This document shows, piece by piece, positions 1 through 6,283 of a stretch of DNA of 9,994 nt. Under the pieces are notes generated by a model. That model was not told where the DNA came from and did not search any database. It saw only the letters and a program-made list of their open reading frames with translations. The DNA lies in assembly GCA_016926595.1 (NCBI GenBank), contig JAFGOG010000362.1, positions 1-9,994 of the forward strand, in the 5' to 3' direction. A program made the position numbers and the translations under genes. Source of the stretch: Anaerolineae bacterium. GTDB taxonomy: Bacteria; Chloroflexota; Anaerolineae; JAAYZQ01. The stretch's first letter is position 1. Each line of letters opens with the position of its first letter.

Positions 1-151
1 AAGAATCTCCACTTGCCATATCAGAATCAACCCGTCGAGGTACTGGTACTCCAACCGCAGTTGTCATTCTGAGGAGCGCAGCGACGAAGAATCTCCACTT
101 GCGCCAGGGTGATCCTCGTCCCAGCAGTGAGATTCTTCGCTGGCTTTGCGG
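1..151. repeat. Dispersed intergenic repeat, one full copy, one partial copy and one inverted copy
   Basis: A 16-base direct repeat (AAGAATCTCCACTTGC) occurs at 1-16 and again at 87-102. The second copy is the end of a longer unit that starts near 61 (TTGTCATTCTGAGGAGCGCA, then GCGACG). The first copy is probably the tail of a unit cut off by the window edge. A reversed arm, AGATTCTTCG at 130-139, is the exact complement of CGAAGAATCT at 85-94, so the region could fold into a stem with a 35-nt loop and might end a gene to the left. The unit resembles the CATTCTGAG...GAAGAATCT repeats scattered between genes in many environmental Chloroflexota assemblies (recalled, not searched). I see no gene in 1-240. 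Confidence 0.6.
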
Positions 152-170
152 GGTGAGGGGGGCGCCTGAT

Positions 171-199
171 TTGTTGTGTCACACCTTTTGTGCTATAAT
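171..199 (+). promoter_or_regulatory. Sigma70-type extended -10 promoter for the FHA gene
   Basis: A perfect TATAAT lies at 194-199, preceded by TG one base away (TGCTATAAT), which makes an extended -10. TTGTTG at 171-176 sits exactly 17 bases upstream as a weak -35. Transcription would start near 206, giving a leader of about 35 nt that ends in the GGAGGAG ribosome binding site at 228-234, six bases before the ATG. Confidence 0.75.
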
Positions 200-240
200 C
201 CAAGACCAGTTATCGAGCCTAGGGGGCGGAGGAGTCAGAG

Positions 241-2754
241 ATGGCACACGATGTCGAGCGTGTTGATGTTCCTCACCTGATCATCGAGGCGGATGGGCTG
301 GCCGCCGGTCCGGTCGCCTTGAAAGACGAGCTGACGATTGGCCGGGCAGAGGACAACGACCTTGAGCTGCTGGACCCCAAAGTGTCGCGCCACCACGCCG
401 CCATCACCAGGCAGGGCGCCAGCTACGTCGTCACCGACCTGGGCAGCGCCAACGGCACGCTGGTCGACGGCGTCCCCCTGGCCGGCCCCCACACCCTGCA
501 GCACGGCGAGCGGGTCACCGTCGGCGACGTCAATCTCACCTACCGCGAGCCGGGCCAGACGACCGCCACGACGCTGAAAACGCCGGCTGCCACCTTGGTC
601 GGCTCAAGGCCTGTCATCCCTGCCCCGCTCTCTGGCCCTGCGCAGCCCGGGCGGTTTGTCGAAGCGCCTCCCAAGAGCGAAAACCGTGGCCTCATGATCG
701 GGCTGTCGTTGACCGGCGCGATATTGCTCCTGGCCATCGTCGCCGTCGGCGCCTATCTGCTTTTGCCCAAGCTCGGGCTGGGCGGGCGCGAGACCCCAGC
801 CCCCACGGCGCCGCTGGCCCAGGCCTCCGAAACCGTTGCCGCCGCGACCCCTGGCGTCGAGACGCCCGTGGCTGCTACGCAGTCACCCACGACTACCCAG
901 TCGCTGAGCGACCAGGAGATGGGCGATCTGCTGGCCCAGGCCAGCGACCTGGTCATGCAGAGCGACTTTGAGGCCGCCGTCGCCATCTACCAGGACCTGG
1001 CCCAGCGGGCGCCCGGCGATCCCCGGCCGCATGCCGCGTGGGCATGGGCCTCGATCCTGGACTACGAGCCCGATCAAGCCGAGCTGCACGCTCAACAGGC
1101 CGTCGATCTCGACCCGGACAGCGCCGAGGCGCAGGTGGCCCTGGCCCGGGCCCTCGTCGACACGGGTGAAAAAGAGCGAGCCCTGACCGCGGCCCAACAG
1201 GCGGCCGCGCTGAGCCCCAACAGCGCTCCCGCCCGCGCCGTGCTGGCTGAAGCGCTCCGCCTCAACGAGCAGTACCCGCAGGCCGTGGACGAAGCAGACC
1301 GGGCGCTGGTGCTGGACATCAACAACGCCGACGCCCACCGCGTCCGTGGCTGGCTTTACTACCTGGTCGATCAGGACATCGGTCAGGCCAACGGCCAGCT
1401 ACAGATCGCCCTCAGCTTGCAGACTCAGCTCTGGGTCCGGCGTCACGAGTATGGCGAGCTGTTGCTTCAGGAGGGCAACTATACAACCGCAATCATCGCT
1501 TTCCAGGATGCGCTGCAGTTGCGGCCCAAGCCGGTCACCTACACCGCCATCGGCGAGGCCTACTACCGGCTGGGCCAATACGACCAGGCCCGCATCTCCT
1601 TGGAGCAGGCCGAGCTGGCCGGGGCAAAAGACGCCCGCAGCCAGGCCCTCCTGGCGGCCACCTATGCCAGGCTGGATCGCTGCGACCGGGTTGCATCCTA
1701 TGTCGCGCAGGCGCTGGCCCAGGATGCCGGCAATGCCCTCGCCCTCGAAGCCCAGTCCGCCTGCCAAACCGCGGCGCTGACCCCTTCCGTAGAACCGACA
1801 ACGGCGGTCGCGGATGCCACAGTCGCGCCGACCCCGACCTCGACCCCAACGCCCACGCCCACGCCCACCCGCCAGCCGCCCGCGGCGGCGCTCAGCGGCC
1901 GGATCGCCTTCCCGGCGTGGAATGACGATGCCAACATGTACGATGTATGGGTCATCAACGTCGATGGCAGCGGGCGCCGCAAGGTCGTCGCCAACATGGA
2001 GATGCCCGCCTTTAGCCCCGACGGCAAGTGGCTGGTGGTCAAGGGCACGCAGTCCGACATGCAAAACCTGTACATCATCCGCCCCAACGGGACCGAGCTG
2101 AGGCGTGTCAGCGAGAACATCGAGGACAGGCTGGCTACCTGGTCGCCCGACAACGGCCGGATCCTCTACGCCTCCACCAAGGAAGGGCCCAACCATCCCA
2201 AAAAGCTATACGTCAACGACCAGCCGTTCGAGGGCCGCAGGCCGTCGAGCCGCGAGATCGCGTCCGATCGCGGCCCGGTTCAGGGCGAGCATTCCTACTG
2301 GATGCCCGACGGGCGGATCGTGTACCAGGGTTGTGACTACACCGTCGAGCCCATCAACTGCGGCTTGTTCACCATCGCCGACGGCGGCGGCAAATTCACC
2401 CAGGTGACGCGCAACGACAAGGACACCGCGCCCGTCGGCTATGGGGGCCGGATCGCCTTCATGTCGAACCGCGACGGCAACTGGGAGATCTATATCGTCC
2501 GCGAGGACGGCACCGGCCTGAAACGGCTGACCAACAACGCCTCCGACGACGGCCTGCCCGCCTGGTCGCCTGACGGCAAGACCATCGCCTTTGTCTCGAA
2601 CCAGGGCGGCGCCTGGGCGGTGTGGGCCATGAACGCCGACGGCTCCAGCCGCCGCAAGCTGTTCGACATCGGCGGCGGAGGACTGAAACCATATTGGACA
2701 GAGATGGGCTTGAGCTACCAGTGGATCGACCAACGGATCAGTTGGGCGCCATAA
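241..2754 (+). CDS. FHA domain - transmembrane - TPR - TolB/PD40 beta-propeller protein
   Basis: An 837-residue single-pass membrane protein built from four parts. Residues about 12-100 form an FHA domain, a phosphothreonine-binding module, with GR at 34-35, SRHH at 49-52 and LGSANGT at 67-73. A linker leads to one hydrophobic helix at about 150-175. Residues about 224-507 are TPR repeats, roughly eight, with typical A/Y/L-rich helix pairs. A Thr-Pro run at 531-544 separates these from a C-terminal beta-propeller (about 553-837) with PD40/TolB-like blades, for example FSPDGK at 591, WSPD at 634 and WSPDGK at 775. By family knowledge the FHA end should be cytoplasmic, and the TPR and propeller parts extracytoplasmic. 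The likely job is linking Ser/Thr-kinase signalling to an envelope scaffold or sensor, but no kinase is in the window and no ligand can be named. ATG with GGAGGAG six bases upstream supports the start. The lipoprotein gene follows after 57 bases and may share its transcript. Confidence 0.85.
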   Translation: MAHDVERVDVPHLIIEADGLAAGPVALKDELTIGRAEDNDLELLDPKVSRHHAAITRQGASYVVTDLGSANGTLVDGVPLAGPHTLQHGERVTVGDVNLTYREPGQTTATTLKTPAATLVGSRPVIPAPLSGPAQPGRFVEAPPKSENRGLMIGLSLTGAILLLAIVAVGAYLLLPKLGLGGRETPAPTAPLAQASETVAAATPGVETPVAATQSPTTTQSLSDQEMGDLLAQASDLVMQSDFEAAVAIYQDLAQRAPGDPRPHAAWAWASILDYEPDQAELHAQQAVDLDPDSAEAQVALARALVDTGEKERALTAAQQAAALSPNSAPARAVLAEALRLNEQYPQAVDEADRALVLDINNADAHRVRGWLYYLVDQDIGQANGQLQIALSLQTQLWVRRHEYGELLLQEGNYTTAIIAFQDALQLRPKPVTYTAIGEAYYRLGQYDQARISLEQAELAGAKDARSQALLAATYARLDRCDRVASYVAQALAQDAGNALALEAQSACQTAALTPSVEPTTAVADATVAPTPTSTPTPTPTPTRQPPAAALSGRIAFPAWNDDANMYDVWVINVDGSGRRKVVANMEMPAFSPDGKWLVVKGTQSDMQNLYIIRPNGTELRRVSENIEDRLATWSPDNGRILYASTKEGPNHPKKLYVNDQPFEGRRPSSREIASDRGPVQGEHSYWMPDGRIVYQGCDYTVEPINCGLFTIADGGGKFTQVTRNDKDTAPVGYGGRIAFMSNRDGNWEIYIVREDGTGLKRLTNNASDDGLPAWSPDGKTIAFVSNQGGAWAVWAMNADGSSRRKLFDIGGGGLKPYWTEMGLSYQWIDQRISWAP
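1831..1870 (+). repeat. In-frame Thr-Pro coding microsatellite
   Basis: Short near-repeats of the type CCCACG and CGACCC run through this stretch and encode alternating Thr and Pro (residues 531-544) between the TPR and propeller domains. Such tracts are typical extracytoplasmic linkers and are prone to length change by slippage. Confidence 0.7.
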
Positions 2755-2811
2755 TCGACGCCCTGGAGTTCTTAGCAACCTTGGAGCCTGAGATGGGAGG
2801 GCGCGGGACAT

Positions 2812-3441
2812 TTGAGAACAAGGTTCATTCTACCTAGCCTGCTGGCCCTGGCCATGCTCGCCGTCGCCGCCTGTGGACCTACGGTCGTCCCGGCCGGACA
2901 GGCCGGCGCTGCGTCGCCGCAGGTCGCGGCCACCGCCGCCCCGACGATCGTTTACCAAATGGTACAGCTCAGGACGCGCACCCCGACGCCTGGACCGGTC
3001 ACAGCCGTCCCCACCGCCACCTTCGTGCCGCTCGTCACCCCATCGGCCGTGGCCAGGACGCCGGCGGCGAATACCGGCGACAGCATCCCACGCATCACCG
3101 TCCAGGCGGCCAAGGCCAGCCTGGACGGAGGCGCGGCGGTCCTGGTCGACGTGCGCACGGCAGCCGCCTACCAGCAGGGCCACGCCGCCGGGGCCATCTC
3201 CATCCCCTCTACCGAAGTGGCCGACCGTTACACAGAGCTGCCGGCGGACAAGCAGCTCATCCTCTACTGCGCCTGAGGAAACGAAGGTGTGAGCGTCGGT
3301 GCGGCGCTCAAGCTCAAGGCCAAGGGCCTGACCAATGTCGCTGCCCTCCTGGGCGGCTGGGCCGCTTGGCTCCAGGCCGGCTACCCGGTTGAGAAGGGGG
3401 CGATGGTTACGGCCACGCCGGTGGCCACCCCAAACAACTGA
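2812..3441 (+). CDS. Rhodanese-like lipoprotein with in-frame TGA, candidate selenoprotein
   Basis: Read through the TGA at 3274-3276, this is a 209-residue extracytoplasmic lipoprotein with a rhodanese (sulfurtransferase-type) domain. The start is TTG at 2812, with GGGAGG at 2795-2800 (11-base spacing). It gives a clean lipoprotein signal peptide: basic MRTR, a hydrophobic run, then lipobox VAAC with Cys21. A Thr/Pro-rich linker follows (about 45-85). The rhodanese domain, about 90-200, shows VDVR at 112-115, GH at 123-124, and YC with the presumed catalytic Cys153. Codon 155 is TGA, giving C-A-(TGA)-G-N-E. The frame then continues without fault through GLTNVAALLGGWAAW, the expected end of the fold, to a true TGA at 3439. 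Some rhodanese relatives carry CxCPNE here (recalled), so the TGA may stand for a second Cys position and encode selenocysteine. A Ser codon TCA mutated to TGA is the main alternative. If TGA is a stop, the product is 154 residues and lacks the end of the domain. The gene ends two bases from a convergent gene. Confidence 0.65.
3274..3310 (+). promoter_or_regulatory. Candidate bacterial SECIS element (TGA plus hairpin)
   Basis: After the TGA at 3274-3276 there are 13 unpaired bases, then a stem 3290-3297 (TGAGCGTC) pairing with 3303-3310 (GGCGCTCA). That is eight continuous pairs with one U-G wobble. The apical loop is GGTGC at 3298-3302. Bacterial SECIS elements lie directly downstream of the UGA inside the coding region, have the apical loop roughly 16-37 nt away and carry a G in the first two loop positions. 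The best studied one (E. coli fdhF) uses a GGUC-type loop bound by SelB. Here the loop is 21 nt from the UGA and starts GGU. The match is by geometry only. No SelB, SelA, SelD or tRNA-Sec is in the window to confirm decoding. Confidence 0.5.
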
Positions 3442-3443
3442 CC

Positions 3444-4301
3444 CTAAACAGGCAGCAGATACTCCCCTGCCAGCCCCTCGATGCGTGCGCTGGGCTGTAC
3501 CTTGCCCTCGGCGGCCAGGCGCGACGCCAGGCGGTTCACGTCGCCCGGCTGCCAGCCAAAGAGCTGGCCGGCCTGCCGGGGCGTAGCGGCGATCACCGCC
3601 TTCAGATAGCGCAGCAGGATCGTCTCGCGGGCCTGCCCGCCGCCGATCCCCCGCGCCGCCTCGACCACGCCCGGAAAGTGACGGCTGAACAGGTCATAGA
3701 CATAACAATAGCCCCAGCGATTGGCCTCGGAGATGGCGACCTTGACGATGCGCATCTCCATCTGTAGATCGGCCAGGGCGCGGTCAAAGCGCCCGGCGTT
3801 GCCCTTGCCGCCCAGGCCCGCCTCCAGCCGTAGGCGGCTGGTGGGCAGCGCGCCGTGCTCCAACAACGCCTCGTACACCTGCTTCGACTCCACCGGCAGC
3901 CGGCCGTCGCGATAGTCGTCCAGGTAATCAGCCGTAGGGTCTCCGTAATTGGGCGACAGCGCGTAAAAGTAGGGCGCCAGGTCGAGGGCGATGAACACCG
4001 GTTTTCTGCGCAGGAATTTTCCGTACAGCACCTTGCCGGCCACCGGTAGGCTGTCCTTCCAGTTCCAGGCCAGGCCCAGCTCATAGTCGTTGTGCTGCTC
4101 GGGCGCCCGCCGATCCCGGCCGCAGATGGCGCCCCACAGCGTCGGCAGCTCAATGGCCCGGTCGGAAAAGAGCAGGCACAGGCCAACGTCGTCTAGAAAG
4201 CTCAGGGCCTCGGCCTCGCTAGTGACCCGCAGGTGAGGGAGCTGGCGGTAGCGCTCGGCGCGGGCGGCCTTGAGCGCCTCCAGCGTCAATACGTGGCCCA
4301 C
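3444..4301 (-). CDS. AlkZ/YcaQ-related winged-helix protein
   Basis: A 285-residue cytoplasmic protein without signal peptide or membrane segment. The N-terminal block FLDDVGLCLLF and ELPTLWGAICG, the central HNDYELGLAWNWKD and YYAL-like segment, and later HGALPTSRLR, KGNAGRFDRAL and RYLKAVIAATPRQAGQLFGW look like the tandem winged-helix layout of proteins annotated as AlkZ-related (YcaQ/HTH_42 superfamily). AlkZ proper is a DNA glycosylase that unhooks interstrand crosslinks. I do not see its QxQ catalytic motif, so a glycosylase activity is uncertain and a DNA-binding or regulatory role is possible. The start is GTG (minus-strand codon at 4299-4301), with only a weak GAAGAG-like site inside the end of the upstream gene. 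It begins six bases after the stop of the response regulator, so the two are very likely one operon. Its 3' end is two bases from the end of the convergent rhodanese gene. Confidence 0.6.
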   Translation of the reverse strand: MGHVLTLEALKAARAERYRQLPHLRVTSEAEALSFLDDVGLCLLFSDRAIELPTLWGAICGRDRRAPEQHNDYELGLAWNWKDSLPVAGKVLYGKFLRRKPVFIALDLAPYFYALSPNYGDPTADYLDDYRDGRLPVESKQVYEALLEHGALPTSRLRLEAGLGGKGNAGRFDRALADLQMEMRIVKVAISEANRWGYCYVYDLFSRHFPGVVEAARGIGGGQARETILLRYLKAVIAATPRQAGQLFGWQPGDVNRLASRLAAEGKVQPSARIEGLAGEYLLPV

Positions 4302-4307
4302 AGGGCG

Positions 4308-4991
4308 CTACTCTTCGCGAAGGGCATAGCCGACGCCGCGCACCGTCTGGAGCAGGCGCGGCGCGCCGTCGGCCTCCAGCTTGGCGCGCAGGTAGCGCAC
4401 ATACACCTCGACGATATTCGATTCGCCCCCAAAGTCATAGCCCCACACCCGCTCGTAGATAATGTCACGGGTCAGGACCTGGCGGGGGTGGCGCATGAAC
4501 AGCTCCAGCAGGTCAAACTCCTTGGCGGTCAGGTTGATGAGCCGGTCGCCGCGCGTCACCTCGTGGGTGCTGCTGTTCAGCGTCAGATCGGCCAAGCTGA
4601 CGACGTGGTCGCCCTCTGGCGCCTGGCGGCGGCGCAGCAGGGCGCGGATGCGGGCCAGCAGCTCGTTAAAGGCAAAGGGCTTGACCAAATAGTCGTCGGC
4701 GCCGGCGTCCAGCCCCGCCACCCGGTCGGCCACGGCGTCTTTGGCGGTGAGCATCAGGATCGGCACGTCGCCGTTGGGAGTGGCCCGCAGTTGGCGGCAG
4801 ACCTCGATCCCGTCGAGGCCTGGCATCATCACGTCGAGCATCACCAGGTCGGGCGGCTCGCGCTCGGCCTGCTCCAGCCCGCTCTGGCCGTCATAGGCCA
4901 CGTCTACGATATAGCCTTCATAGGTCAATCCACGGCGAATGAAATCTACGATCTTGGGCGCGTCGTCGATTACCAGGATCCGTTTTGCCAT
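4308..4991 (-). CDS. OmpR/PhoB-family response regulator
   Basis: A 227-residue two-domain transcription factor. The receiver domain (about 1-118) has the acidic pair D9-D10, phosphoacceptor D53 in the VMLDVMMPG context, T82 and K103 (LVKPF). The C-terminal winged-helix domain (about 130-225) has [12 protein letters not shown], the recognition-helix region with [14 protein letters not shown], and the closing [11 protein letters not shown], all standard for the family. Phosphorylation by a histidine kinase would drive dimerisation and promoter binding. No kinase gene is adjacent, so it is an orphan within this window. ATG start with GGGGAGG at 4996-5002 four bases upstream. The AlkZ-related gene follows six bases after the stop. 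The target genes are unknown; autoregulation of its own divergent promoter region is plausible but unproven. Confidence 0.93.
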   Translation of the reverse strand: MAKRILVIDDAPKIVDFIRRGLTYEGYIVDVAYDGQSGLEQAEREPPDLVMLDVMMPGLDGIEVCRQLRATPNGDVPILMLTAKDAVADRVAGLDAGADDYLVKPFAFNELLARIRALLRRRQAPEGDHVVSLADLTLNSSTHEVTRGDRLINLTAKEFDLLELFMRHPRQVLTRDIIYERVWGYDFGGESNIVEVYVRYLRAKLEADGAPRLLQTVRGVGYALREE

Positions 4992-5007
4992 CCTGCCTCC
5001 CCATCCT

Positions 5008-5030
5008 GTCCCGGCCCATCAAGCCGGGAC
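5008..5030 (-). repeat. Perfect GTCCCGGC/GCCGGGAC hairpin in the 5' leader of the response regulator
   Basis: An 8-bp perfect inverted repeat (5008-5015 with 5023-5030) encloses a 7-nt loop. From the promoter at 5042-5070 transcription should begin near 5035, so this hairpin would sit at the extreme 5' end of the mRNA, ending five bases before the ribosome binding site. It could protect the 5' end or tune translation. The same arms reappear at 9690-9714, so it is also a dispersed repeat. Confidence 0.6.
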
Positions 5031-5041
5031 CGTCCTGGCTG

Positions 5042-5070
5042 ATTATACCAGACAACCCGCCAAATGAAAA
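5042..5070 (-). promoter_or_regulatory. Extended -10 promoter for the response regulator operon
   Basis: On the minus strand a perfect TATAAT (plus 5042-5047) is preceded by TGG, giving an extended -10. TTTTCA (plus 5065-5070) lies 17 bases upstream as a -35 with four of six consensus bases. Position and spacing fit transcription of the response regulator and AlkZ-related genes. Confidence 0.75.
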
Positions 5071-5110
5071 GGCTCGGCTCCGGGCCTGCGTGAGGGCGTG
5101 AGGTCTGGCT

Positions 5111-5139
5111 TTGACAAGTGCCAGCGCCTATGATACACT
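5111..5139 (+). promoter_or_regulatory. Sigma70-type promoter for the ferritin-like gene
   Basis: A consensus TTGACA at 5111-5116 is followed after 17 bases by TACACT at 5134-5139, with TG at 5131-5132 giving an extended -10. The leader of about 95 nt contains a small hairpin, GCCGCCC at 5181-5187 with GGGTGGC at 5191-5197 (one G-U pair, 3-nt loop), before the AGGAG site at 5228-5232. Together with the minus-strand promoter at 5042-5070 it forms a divergent control region, about 40 bases between the two -35 boxes. Confidence 0.7.
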
Positions 5140-5240
5140 GCCTCTCGGCTCCCTTTACCCTGTGGAGAGCGCTGCCCAATGCCGCCCGCAGGGTGGCCGG
5201 GTGGGGTGAGCGATAGATCTGGATTACAGGAGACTAGCCA

Positions 5241-5744
5241 ATGACCGAGAGTTTGGGAATCGAAGAAGCGTTGAATATCGCCATGGAGGCCGAATTAAAG
5301 GCCCAGGCCTTCTACGCCCAGGCCGCGGCCTGGGTGCAGGACCCTCGCGGCCGGGACCTGTTGAGCCGGCTGGCCGCCTTTGAGCAGCACCACTATCAAA
5401 AGCTCGCCGAGCTGCTCCAGTCGCTGCAGTTGGGGGGCCAGTTCATCGCCTACGAGCCCGCCGCCGTCGACCAGTTCGCCCCGCTAGCTGCTGGCGAAGG
5501 CGCCGCGGCGCTGCCGGAAGGGCTGGCAGGCGAGGCCGACATCCTCAGCCACGCCATCCAGATCGAACAAGCCGCCGGCGAGCGCTACCGGGTGTTGGCC
5601 GACGATACCGGCGACCCCGCTGGCCGGGCAATGTTCCGCCGCCTGGCCGACGAGGAGCTCGTCCACCAGCGCATCCTGGAAGACGAGTTCTTCAGCCTCA
5701 GCAACCAGGGCGTGTGGGGCTGGTCGGGCATGTACGGCGAGTAA
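5241..5744 (+). CDS. Ferritin-like diiron protein (rubrerythrin-type, no rubredoxin domain)
   Basis: A 167-residue, four-helix-bundle protein with two similar halves. The metal ligands expected for the rubrerythrin/ferritin-like group are visible: E18 in MEAELKAQAFY, E48 and H51 in FEQHH, E109 in IQIEQAAGERY, and E139 with H142 in DEELVHQ. Such proteins bind a diiron centre and are linked to peroxide reduction, iron handling or oxidative-stress defence. The rubredoxin FeS4 domain with its CxxC pairs, which donates electrons in classical rubrerythrin, is absent, so either a separate electron donor or another function is needed. It is soluble with no signal peptide, and ends in the unusual WGWSGMYGE tail. 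ATG with AGGAG eight bases upstream. It has its own promoter and is convergent with rplL, so it appears to be monocistronic. Confidence 0.85.
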   Translation: MTESLGIEEALNIAMEAELKAQAFYAQAAAWVQDPRGRDLLSRLAAFEQHHYQKLAELLQSLQLGGQFIAYEPAAVDQFAPLAAGEGAAALPEGLAGEADILSHAIQIEQAAGERYRVLADDTGDPAGRAMFRRLADEELVHQRILEDEFFSLSNQGVWGWSGMYGE

Positions 5745-5769
5745 ACCCCCGCCGTCCTCATTCTCTCCG

Positions 5770-5827
5770 CCCTGGCTGGCGGGCCAGGGAGCAAAGCGAA
5801 GGAATCCACATCCTTCGCTTCGCTCCC
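5770..5827. terminator. Convergent-gene hairpin pair, probable bidirectional terminator
   Basis: Between the converging ends of the ferritin-like gene and rplL lies a 17-bp stem with a single mismatch (5787-5803 with 5811-5827, 7-nt loop), made of GGGAGC..GCGAAGGA arms. An overlapping perfect 7-bp stem, CCCTGGC at 5770-5776 with GCCAGGG at 5783-5789, competes for the shared GGG. There is no clear U-run on either side, so intrinsic termination is inferred from position. TCATTCT at 5758-5764 followed by the GAGCAAAGCGAAGGAATCCAC stretch suggests that this is a diverged copy of the repeat seen at 61-102. Confidence 0.6.
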
Positions 5828-5844
5828 GGGTGACGCCGTGGTGG

Positions 5845-6240
5845 CTACACCATCTCGGCGACGGCTTCCTCGGCCTTGATCGCGGTGACGGCGGCCTCGG
5901 CCTGCTCCTTGGGCACGCTTTCCAGCACCTTCACCGGAGCGCTGTCCACCAGCTCCTTGGCTTCTTTCAGGCCCAGGTCGGGGCGAACAGTGCGCACCGC
6001 CTTGATGACCTGGATCTTCTTGGGACCGACCTCTTTCAACAGGACGTCGAATTCCGTCTTTTCCTCCACCTCCACCGGGGCTGCTTCCGCTGCCGCGGTG
6101 CCGGCGACCGGCATAGCCATAGCCATCGGCGCTGCGGCCGAAACGCCCCACTCTTCCTGGAGCATCTTGGAGAGCTGAGCCGCTTCGAGCAGCGTCAGTT
6201 CGCCTAGTGCCTTTGCCAGAGCTTCCAACTTGTCAGACAT
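5845..6240 (-). CDS. rplL: 50S ribosomal protein L7/L12
   Basis: A 131-residue stalk protein that, as dimers bound to L10, recruits translation GTPases to the ribosome. The N-terminal dimerisation helices (about 1-33), an Ala/Met/Pro-rich flexible hinge (about 34-56) and the C-terminal factor-binding domain starting at EKTEFDVLL and continuing through [12 protein letters not shown] and [10 protein letters not shown] are all present. The last residues, [10 protein letters not shown], differ from the common ending with a conserved Gly and VEIK-type strand; neither other frame restores it. AGGGAGG (plus 6252-6258) lies 11 bases from the ATG. It follows rplJ by 43 bases in the same operon and is the last gene of the block. 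Confidence 0.96.
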   Translation of the reverse strand: MSDKLEALAKALGELTLLEAAQLSKMLQEEWGVSAAAPMAMAMPVAGTAAAEAAPVEVEEKTEFDVLLKEVGPKKIQVIKAVRTVRPDLGLKEAKELVDSAPVKVLESVPKEQAEAAVTAIKAEEAVAEMV

Positions 6241-6283
6241 GATTGTTTAAACCTCCCTACTCTCTTTTTTAGTGAATGACTTG

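Noticed and set aside
1..151. CRISPR array from the repeated 16-mer
   Set aside because: There are only two direct copies 86 bases apart with no regular short spacers and one inverted arm, which fits a dispersed intergenic repeat instead.
1399..2196. Minus-strand open frame of 265 codons
   Set aside because: It mirrors the TPR and propeller parts of the FHA protein and has low-complexity composition typical of an antisense shadow.
3274..3276. Treating the rhodanese simply as a pseudogene
   Set aside because: A single TGA with an otherwise intact frame, preserved domain end and a suitable hairpin fits recoding better than decay. It cannot be excluded and is kept as the alternative.
4233..5042. 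Plus-strand open frame of 269 codons
   Set aside because: It is the complement of the response regulator, whose catalytic residues and domains are unmistakable.
5129..5134. TATGAT as the -10 for the ferritin-like gene
   Set aside because: It is only 12 bases from TTGACA. The TACACT at 5134 with an upstream TG has the correct 17-base spacing.
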